A stretch of 64,000 bases of DNA from Ceratothoa steindachneri. Its lineage: Eukaryota; Arthropoda; Malacostraca; Isopoda; Cymothoidae. This document shows positions 56,233-64,000 of the stretch, piece by piece. The notes beneath the pieces are model-generated. The model was not told the origin of the DNA. It was given only the letters and a program-made list of their open reading frames with translations, and made no database searches. How positions within the stretch are numbered: the first letter of the stretch is position 1; every line of letters begins with the position of its first letter. Location: assembly GCA_963969495.1 (NCBI GenBank), contig OZ018321.1:129615120-129679119 (forward strand), given 5' to 3'. A program made the position numbers and the translations under genes.

Positions 56233-56923
56233 CTATTTCGCGGCCGGGCTTGTTTCGAAAAAGAACCAGCTATTAAACGAACACCCGCGTAATATAATTG
56301 ACGCTGTTTTTTTACGAGAAAAGCAAAAACTCAATTTTAGCTCCATTGCCTTAATTTCTCACTGCGTTTAATTTAGTGTGATGAGGCCGTGGTTGATAAT
56401 AGCCCAAATGGAGTCTATAAAAAACATTTGCTGTCCAAACACAACAATTGACTTCTAGTGCGATTAGTATTTCCTTGTCTATCAAGCTTATTTGGAGTAG
56501 CATAAACTACATTACCCTCCCCTCCCATCAAACTAGCTACAAACTCTATGGTCAAAAGACGGTAGAAAACTTTAGTTCTTTTAAGCAGGGTGAAAATTCA
56601 GTGAAATTTCCAAAGACTTACGGCGTGTTTTTAGTAGTAAATAAAAACTGTACTAATAGTGATTTTAGGGATTGTAGTCTTCATATATGGTTTTGGTTTG
56701 GTGCGGAAAGTATATATTTTGAAGATACTCCACTTTGATGGGGTAAAAATGAAATTAAAATAAGTCCACCTTGCCTTCTCTTGATGTGTAAAGAAACCCT
56801 GATTTTAAACATTGGCAACGCTGAATTTCACTTTATTTCAAACATTGGCAACCCTGGTTTTGAAGACTAAAAACAACGCTGATTTCAAAATTAACATCAA
56901 AACCCATTGGCAACCATTAGTGA
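56233..56923. other. Spacer with ATTGGCAAC motifs
   Basis: A 96-codon frame at 56448-56738 has no motif I know. Upstream of the Merlin-like fragment, the word CATTGGCAAC or CCATTGGCAAC recurs near 56810, 56848 and 56908. This could be a small tandem repeat or part of the element's terminal region. Confidence 0.35.
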
Positions 56924-57200
56924 ATGATGGCGGATTGTGATTCTTGTGCGTTTAGTTCGTTGAACTGTAATATGACATTTCCTTAATCTTCGGAAAATTT
57001 AATTAACTTTTGTATAGCTCATGGCGTCCTTTTAAAAGTGATAAATTGCAACAGATGTAGAATCGAGGCGCAGATCGATTATAATGTTAAAAGGTGGAGA
57101 TGTGACAGGTATATTTCCGTGAGAAAGAAAAACCGGCACAAATGTGATTGATCGCAAACTATTTTTAAAAATAAAGATTTCTCCAGCATTAAATAGTAAG
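56924..57200 (+). pseudogene. Merlin/ISXO2-like transposase N-terminal fragment
   Basis: From the ATG at 56924: SSENLINFCIAHGVL near 56991-57040, INCNRCRIEAQIDYNVKRWR near 57045-57100 (a CX2C zinc ribbon start with the usual tryptophan-containing strand) and ISVRKKNRHKCD near 57110-57150. This follows the N-terminal zinc ribbon of ISXO2-like (Merlin) transposases. In-frame stops lie near 56981 and 57148. The catalytic DDE domain is absent; the following sequence belongs to a different element. Confidence 0.6.
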
Positions 57201-57339
57201 TTTTCCTTATATGTCTTTGCGTTCGAACCTAGTGCTAGGTTGTCGAATTATTAATACTACTAGGTGATTAAAAGATAGCGGGGGCGGGGTTGTGGAACCC
57301 CCGAAATGAAAAAAGGATATAAGGGGATAATCCCACCCC

Positions 57340-57545
57340 TTCCCGTCATCGCCGATCTCAATGAAGCATATGATCGAAACTGGTAGTGCTCCACCGACAT
57401 GCGCACGGCCGAGACCTCTTTCAATAGAGAAACTATAGGTTACCAAAGCTACTTTCGAAACACTATTGAAGTAAGGAGTCGTGCGTCCGTCAAATTCACC
57501 ATAAACGAAGGCACATGGTGACTTATGAACAAACTGAATCATCTC
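57340..57545 (+). pseudogene. Gypsy-type reverse transcriptase start fragment
   Basis: Plus strand: HMIETGSAPPTCARPRPLS near 57365-57420, then KATFETLLK and GVVRPSNSP near 57440-57512, the standard entry to a gypsy RT. It has stops near 57437 and 57482 and no recognisable RT beyond 57545. It is not closely similar to the A-D lineage and is a separate, older element. Confidence 0.65.
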
Positions 57546-59944
57546 TTCAAGCCCAGCATGCTTTGCTTCATCTTAAATGAGAAGAATTTGTGCCAAGACT
57601 AAGTAATGAAGTCGTAAACAATTCCTTGCTTGCACTGACAACAAATATATACCGATATTCATAACGAACAAGTTCCCAACCTACATCCTGATGTTTAATA
57701 TCAGTAGCAAGGGATTCGTTATGTCCCCGTTTATGTTTGCGGAAGGATATTTCAAATATCTCGAAGAGCTGATGTATCTTTGGTAGATCGAACGCCGTAG
57801 CAGTGGTAGCAGGACTTTGCACTTTGCTAAAGAACCAGGGGGACCAAGTCTTGGCTGGCAGACTTTTCTTTTAACACATCACTCTGAATATCTAGCCTCA
57901 TAACTGCCCAGATTGCTGCAACAGATGAAGCTTAGGTCCAAGGTCACCACAAATTTCATCTGTTTAGGCAGGGGGCCATTAAAAGGTCTACACCAGGTTG
58001 CAAAGCCGACTGGAGGCCGTGGTTGAAGCCAACCGCAATTTCATTGGATACACTGAATAGTACAATCCTTCAACTCCTTAACCTGTAACTTTTGTCAAAA
58101 CTTCTGTTTAAACAAACTTTCTGTTCTTTTTTTTATATAGAATTTAGGCAACAAATTTCATAATAGCCTTGTATGTGTACTCTTCAGCCAATACATTATT
58201 ACTATTATACCGAATTTAATGAGCGATTTCTTTTCCTCTTAGGGGTCGATCAAACATATTAATATAAGGAACACGGACACTCGAACATAATAATTTAATA
58301 TCTCAAACTAACAAACATGCAGCAAGCCCTTCTACAAGCCAAGCTTAGAGAAGAAAGAGCGAAACTCATTGATACAAGTGCGAATTTCATAGCATGAAAT
58401 TCGTTATGATTCTCGGCGGCTTATATTTTACATTGCAATGAGACAAGTACGGAGAAAACGTTGGAAGCTGGCCACTTTCCCCACACATAAAAACTTTAAA
58501 TATGAGGATAAAATGAATACGAGGCTAATAAAATTGGAATGTGATAGCATAAGAGCTCAATAACATTTGGCTCATTGTTATTAAAGAAGGTAAAATATTC
58601 TCGGCCCTATAATGTGTCCTTGAGGCTCGTCTGACGCATAGTAAACATAAATCTGGGTTTAGTTGGTTGCTACAGTTAGATTCTTCACGATGATAAAACG
58701 AGGCTCACGAGCAATTTCGTTGAATACAATCTCTCAATAAATGGTGGTAGAATTGCTGTTCTTGAGTATGGTTGTTAAGTTTTTGTTACTATCTTGGGAT
58801 CCATTAAGTTTATGTTTTGTTTTTTTTGTTCCTATTTACTTCTTTGTAGGATCATGTATCCTCCTCCTCTTTTTATATTTCCTGTCTCTTATTTTGATTA
58901 AATTTATTCCTCTTTCTAGTTTCTCCTTTCCTTTCAAAGTGAGATTCCTTAAGGGTCATTGTATGGTAAATAAGTCGAAGCAACGCACTGGTAATTTCTC
59001 TCTTAATTTTATCAATAGATTTTAGAAAACTTTGGAAAGGGGGCAATATATCTCAATTTAAATTTTTTCGAAATTTCTTATCTAATACACTGCCTTGAAA
59101 GTCGATGAAATAATGTTCGTTCGAATACATAATGATATGTAAAATTAGGAAACTCGCCCCTTTTTGATAAAATTGATTAATGGGTTTCATTTTAACAAAA
59201 CTGAATGGGACACAAACAAGAAATACTATAAATTTTAGCTTTATTTTGTAATAGCTTTAATTTTTATTTTATTAAACGACATAATGTAAAATGGGCCAAT
59301 ATATTGATTAGCGGTTAATGTGACGAAAATAATTAAGAGATTTTAAGTTAAAGAATCAAATAGAATATACAAACAAATAACTTATATATGATACTAAAAT
59401 AAGTTAACTTTGCCTCAAAGCGTTATATCACGATCTAATAGAAGGAGATAATAAGAAAGACAAAATAAAAAGAAAGCGTTTGGGTATATATGCTAGAAAC
59501 GGTAAGGAAAGATTATTGGAACAAGCTTCGTTAAAGCTCAATGTTGTAACAGGAGTATACAGTGTGGAAGGCATCTAATACCAAATTGGAATTATAAAAT
59601 ACATGATCTGGAGGCCGGCACTGGATGAGAAAATTTAAAAACTTTTAGATAAGAACATAAGTAACAACAAGAAAGTTTAAGAATACGAAAGCGAGTTTCC
59701 TTATATGAAGCCATGGAATAATATAAGTCAAAGCTAGTCTGGTTTATATCTTTAAATTACCTCTTGAAACATTCAAAAACAAAATTCTTGAATGATTTTT
59801 CAGTTTATTTACAAATAAATGCTCAAAGTTTTTTATTTTCTGTTATTTTGATCAAAATCTGACTCTTTAGAGAGAATTAATTAGATTTTCATTTCTCAAA
59901 TTCTATTTTCTCTTGGCGTTGTTAGGAACAGGATTGTACTCATT
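57546..59944. other. Long AT-rich interval with no recognised gene
   Basis: Short frames only. A hydrophobic 94-codon frame lies at 58741-59025 (plus) and a small minus frame at 57568-57822. I see no domain, tandem repeat or inverted repeat that I can support. Confidence 0.4.
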
Positions 59945-60300
59945 TCAATTAGCAGTAAATTGCAATGAAAGCCATTTGTTGTTAAGTTCAGTGGTTAGAA
60001 ATATGGTTGCTCTTCTAAGATATCTGCTACACAATATAAACAGTAAACTGCAAAGAAGTTAAGGGTCAATAATATTCTGGAACTGTAATTGTTTGGAAGA
60101 TAAATAAAGTTTTACTAACCTATATTGGTATATTCATATAATCATTATATTCCATTGGATTTTAAATCGAAATGTGGATTTTGTGGGGTGTGGCGTAATT
60201 TTACATTTAAAGTGCCAACGTGTTTACATAGAATGAAATTTTTGAGTTTCTAGGATGATATAGACGAATAGTGAGTGCGATATTTTGCCTAATTCCACAC
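59945..60300 (+). repeat. Left copy of a ~350-bp dispersed direct repeat
   Basis: Aligns with 63465-63825. Shared runs include GATATCTGCTACACAATATA, AACAGTAAACTG, CCTATATTGGTATATTCATA and GGATGATATAGACGAAT. Divergence is moderate. Confidence 0.9.
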
Positions 60301-60752
60301 ATCAAGCATTTAGATTTCATAGGATTGTGTTTTATTGCATTTTGTAATTAGGAGAGATTTGGATCATTGAGCTTCATCATTTACAAACGCCACTTATCTC
60401 TCACCACCCTTGCATTCAAATATCTGGAATTCGCTTTTCTACAAAAGTTTCTTTTTTGAAAAAATATGATTGAATTAATGGCTATGTTGGCATTTAGTAT
60501 GTTTGTAATATTTTGTATTGTTTCCCCTTTTACGAGTGGATCCAGTTTGAGCCCGATTATTCCTATTTTAATGTTGTATTTTTGCTCTTGTATTTTCAAT
60601 CCTAGTGGCGATGAAGTTTGAAAACTTTTTTCTTTGTTCTTCTACAAAACAGGTTTGGGAATATTTCTCTATTCTTTCAACCTAAAACATATTCAAGTCA
60701 TAAATAATCTAGAAATTCCAACTCTCTTTTGCAATCTTCACTAGAAAAGGCA
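60301..60752. other. Spacer up to solo LTR E
   Basis: No gene is recognised; a 72-codon minus frame at 60381-60599 has no motif. The last five bases (AGGCA, 60748-60752) are the left target duplication of solo LTR E. Confidence 0.4.
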
Positions 60753-62058
60753 TGGGATATAACGGTCTGAGGCTGCCATGCTTCAGCCCCTATCACATGA
60801 CGAAACGCATGGTTCCCACCTGCATCCAGCAAGAGAGAGTAGAAGGTGCGTTATCGCCCACCATTCCTAAGTTTAATCAAGGAGGTTCAATCCCCCGTTT
60901 GCCTCCATGCGTCGATCTCGCCTGATTGAATTAGGCTTATAGGAAGATAAGATATTTTTCCAAGCGCCACCGGGACATTCCATCGAAGTCCTCCCCCCCG
61001 ATTGTCCCCTACGCCGAGGGGCTGGCTCCGGCTATTTATGCGATAGCATTTCGCGTTTGAACCAGATTCCGATTATCTTCGCGAGGCATCCCGCCAATCC
61101 GGTCTCCCTTGTGCACCCAGGAACTCTACTCCGAGAAACCCCTTATTGTCCAGAAGAGGACAATATCCTTGAGTGCCAAGGTTTATGCCCCTCGAGACGC
61201 CAAGTCAACAGGGCCCCCCCTGTTGTTCAGAAAGAGAACAACTTTAGAACAGCCATTGTTCTTCAAGCCCGTTCGTCAAAAAACGGACCTAACCCCCCCT
61301 ATTGTTCAGAAAGAGAACGAATTTAGAACAGGCATTGTTATTCAAGCCCGTTCGTCAAGAAATGGTTCTCGTTCCCAAGAAATCACGTCAGTGGTAATTT
61401 AATTCCCTCCTTTTTAACGTTCTTCAAGAGAACGCTTGGTTACATCAATAACTTCCATTGTTAATCTAGAACATCTCCGATATCCTGTCTCAAGGATCGC
61501 TCGTACTTCCGAGCCCCATTTCGCTCTCACTCCCCGAAGTCAGTCCTTCGCCCTCGTTAAGGACAACCCCCCCGAAGAACCCCTTCTCCTGGAAAAGAAA
61601 CCGCTAGTTGGACCGAAGATTCCTTCCCATCGCCTTCCTCTGCCACGACAACCTTATAATTACGTAAACTACGCATTACATTTAACGATTTAACTTTGTG
61701 TCAACGCAACTCTGTGTTTTAAACGGATTCTAGTTAACCATTCCCCCTTCTTGTTTGTTTTGTCGTTTTAAATCCCTCCAAATCTTAATCCTCCCCTTAG
61801 TCAAATATTCCCATGACCTTTTTCGTTTCCTGTGTCTCTCCCATTTAATTCCCGGTCATGTAAATATTTTCCGTGTGTTGTTTTGATAAATTAATCAATA
61901 CAACTATTTTATTAATGTTTGCAATATTATTTATCCTTGGGCTCCGTTCCACTTCTTAGGTATATTGAAGATAAATAAGCCCTCTCCAGGCCCCCTTTTG
62001 AACCAGTCTCGGCATCTGATTACCACGCACTCGAAATATAGAATAATCCCCTCAACGA

Positions 62059-62144
<86 letters not shown>

Positions 62145-62170
62145 TAACGTCGGGAGCCTATTCTACGACA
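60753..62170 (+). repeat. Solo LTR E with perfect 5-bp target duplication
   Basis: Same LTR family as C and D but in the opposite orientation. It starts TGGGATATAACGG at 60753 and ends CTATTCTACGACA at 62170. It contains two hairpin units (61218-61375) and a ~78-base (TA)n run near its end. AGGCA occurs immediately before (60748-60752) and after (62171-62175). No internal sequence is present, so it arose by recombination between the two LTRs of a former full element. Confidence 0.92.
62063..62140. repeat. (TA)n microsatellite in solo LTR E
   Basis: A pure TA run about 30 bases inside the LTR end. In C and D the homologous place has only short ATATAT sequence. Confidence 0.95.
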
Positions 62171-62183
62171 AGGCAGCTTTAAG

Positions 62184-63440
62184 TAGTGGCTAAAAGTTTT
62201 GGGCACCTGGTATTTGTCATACTCCGTCGGTATGTCTATGGATATGTCACTGTAGGTTTACATGCATGTGTCAAAATACATCTGAAAAGCAAAATAAAAC
62301 TACAAGCTTCCATATAACATTTCTTAAATATCTAAAATGTAATGCTATTGAAACGTATGAAATCATGCTATCAGTATGTGATATGTTGCAGTAAAATGTT
62401 TTCATATAGCACAATACATCTGTTGATTAATTAGATATGCCATGTCGACAGGATCTAATGAAGTAATGATCATGGCGAAAACACGTGACAACATATACCG
62501 TGGAGAGAAAAAGTGTGATATGTCCGCCACAAGAGGAGGGCTTCAGCTGTCCTCAGATCTCCTGAAGGGTCGGCGGATCCCATTTCGGTATTTTATAAGT
62601 ATTGGAAAGGATCTTAGAAAGTGGAAATAACCAAGTCAGTCTTTGTTCTGGACACCGCAGTGTCACTACGCATCATGATGACAATTTTGTTTCGTCGCAT
62701 GAGCTTTTAGGATAGTAAGGAGACAGCAGTCCATTTGTAACATGAAAGGACATAAGACACTCAGTTTAATGAATAAGTCTGATCAGTCCGTTGCAGAGTG
62801 CTTGCAAAAGGCCTGAAGTCATGTGAAGTACGCCAAGGTCGGTGATTAACCTCTAGCAAAAGCAAAGACGTCGACTGGATTGGATTCCTGTTCAGCGCAA
62901 ATGGACCATGGCTCTGTGGGGAAGTGTAATATGGTCCAAACATTACAATGGGCAAAAGGCCAGAAAAACAGCAGAATCCAGAAAACATAGTACCAACAAT
63001 GCTATGTACTCCATGTCAAGTTCAACGGTAGGTAGTCTCATCGGTTGTAATGGTACCATGAATTTAGAGAAGTATCAAGCCGTTCTGAGAGATTATGTGC
63101 TCCCTTCAGCTCGAGACTTCTCTACAAATGCTCGGAATGTGATCTTCCAGATGGACAATGCTCTATGTCACAAGTCTGTTTTCACCATTCAGTGGTTCGT
63201 GGACAACAATTTAACGGTGATGACTGGCCACCTTAGTCTCTGAATATGAAACCCCTAGAAAACCTCTGACAGGTCTTAAAAGAGTCCACAAGATGTCGTC
63301 AACTAGCCTCCAATGAGCAACGGAATGCATTCATGACCGAATAGTGCATTAGCATCACAGTCCTCAAGTGTCGCACCGTCGTGGAGGGAATGTCTCAGAG
63401 AACAAATGCTTATCATCCTTGACAAGGAACTTTCGTCATG
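62184..63440 (+). pseudogene. Tc1-like transposon with decayed transposase
   Basis: The left end has GTGGCTAAAAGTTTTGGGCACC near 62187, resembling a Tc1-type terminal repeat; no matching right end was found. The transposase remnant begins near 62450 (SNEVMIMAKTRD) and is best preserved at 62998-63226: MSSSTVGSLIGCNGTMNLEKY, then LPSARDFSTNARNVIFQMDN near 63100-63160 with the second catalytic Asp, CHKSVFTIQWFVDNN, and after a frameshift near 63220 the block PLENL near 63254-63268 with the third acidic residue. Further downstream KMSSTSLQ and SPQVSHRRGGNVSENK match the C-terminus. Known: Tc1 elements insert at TA by cut and paste. This copy is dead. Confidence 0.75.
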
Positions 63441-63464
63441 CTACTGAGATTCTTTTATCAGTTT

Positions 63465-63825
63465 AGTGTAGCTGTAAATTGCAATAAACGCCATTTGTTG
63501 TTAAATTCAGAGGTTGGAAATATGGTTAATCTTCTAAGATATCTGCTACACAATATAAACAGTAAACTGAAAAGAAGTTAAGGGTTAATAATGTTCTGGA
63601 ACTGTAATTGTTTGGAAAATAAATAACATTCTGACTAACCTATATTGGTATATTCATATAATCATTATATTCCATTGGTTTGAAATCAAAATCTGGATTT
63701 TGGGGACTGTGGGGTGATTTGTACATTTAAAGTGAAAACGTGTTTACATAGAATGAGATTTCTGAGTTTCGAGGATGATATAGACGAATTGTGAGTGCGA
63801 TAATAATATCGCCTAAATTATGTGA
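63465..63825 (+). repeat. Right copy of the ~350-bp dispersed direct repeat
   Basis: Partner of 59945-60300, same orientation, directly behind the Tc1-like C-terminus. Without solo LTR E the two copies would be about 2.1 kb apart, so they might bracket one older element. Confidence 0.9.
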
Positions 63826-64000
63826 TCCTTGTTTCCTGCATGATGAAATTAATACGATCATCCAAACATTGATTAAGCTGCCTTATCCCCTTTGTTTCAT
63901 AGAAAAATGTCACCGGCTCATCCTAAGGAAAATGTATGTAACAATTATTATATTACGTTCCCATACATGATGTCACATGTTTTGGGTAAATTTTTTATTA
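63826..64000. other. Window end, no feature seen
   Basis: AT-rich sequence with nothing recognisable. Confidence 0.3.

Noticed and set aside
57546..58270. Continuation of the gypsy RT fragment or a gag-like coiled coil
   Set aside because: Frames after 57545 showed no RT block, and the short charged segments are not specific enough.

Overview
This window looks like repeat-rich nuclear DNA of an invertebrate animal, most likely an arthropod. I found no intact host gene, rRNA, canonical tRNA or prokaryotic feature. Almost every recognisable coding signal is a transposable element or its remnant: hAT, mariner, Tc1 and Merlin/ISXO2-type DNA transposons, several LINEs (CR1-like, I/Jockey-like with RNase H, and a Jockey-like element with its own ORF1), a Pao/BEL element, and one lineage of Ty3/gypsy-like LTR elements in several copies. 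The lineage call is an inference from the type of elements and from a decayed copy of a repeat-borne protein I associate with arthropods; the species is not determined.

Layout. 0.3-2.1 kb: decayed hAT transposase. 2.5-3.2 kb: decayed repeat-associated protein. 3.8-5.6 kb: CR1-like LINE (minus). 5.6-7.0 kb: purine-rich simple repeats. 8.0 kb: tRNA-like SINE head. 10.1-15.1 kb: diverged direct repeats, then an I/Jockey-like LINE (minus). 15.9-16.7 kb: mariner (minus). 16.9-17.3 kb: nine-copy 45-bp minisatellite. 17.5-18.5 kb: CR1-like LINE (plus). 19.7-23.9 kb: LTR element A. 24.8-25.9 kb: solo LTR F. 26.5-32.7 kb: SGNH-like ORF remnant and a Pao/BEL element (plus). 33.1-36.9 kb: LTR element B. 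38.2-43.8 kb: young LTR element C, inserted into ORF1 of a Jockey-like LINE that resumes at 43.8 and ends near 47.5 kb. 48.0-49.3 kb: decayed LINE ORF1 (minus). 49.3 kb: perfect 67-bp inverted repeat. 49.9-56.0 kb: LTR element D, flanked by a 216-bp direct repeat. 56.9-57.5 kb: Merlin/ISXO2 and gypsy RT fragments. 60.8-62.2 kb: solo LTR E with a perfect 5-bp target duplication. 62.2-63.4 kb: Tc1-like transposase.

The most interesting system is the LTR lineage A/B/C/D/E/F. Its gag-pol is ordered gag, protease, integrase, then reverse transcriptase (Gmr1-like, as in Ty1/copia) instead of the usual Ty3/gypsy order. Two copies (C and D) share the same loss of the integrase core and of the catalytic RT core while keeping RNase H. 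C is recent: its LTRs are nearly identical and it has a perfect 5-bp target duplication. It therefore appears to be a non-autonomous subfamily mobilised in trans. The LTRs carry tandem hairpin units whose number differs between LTRs, and a TA microsatellite of copy-specific length separates the LTR from the primer-binding site.
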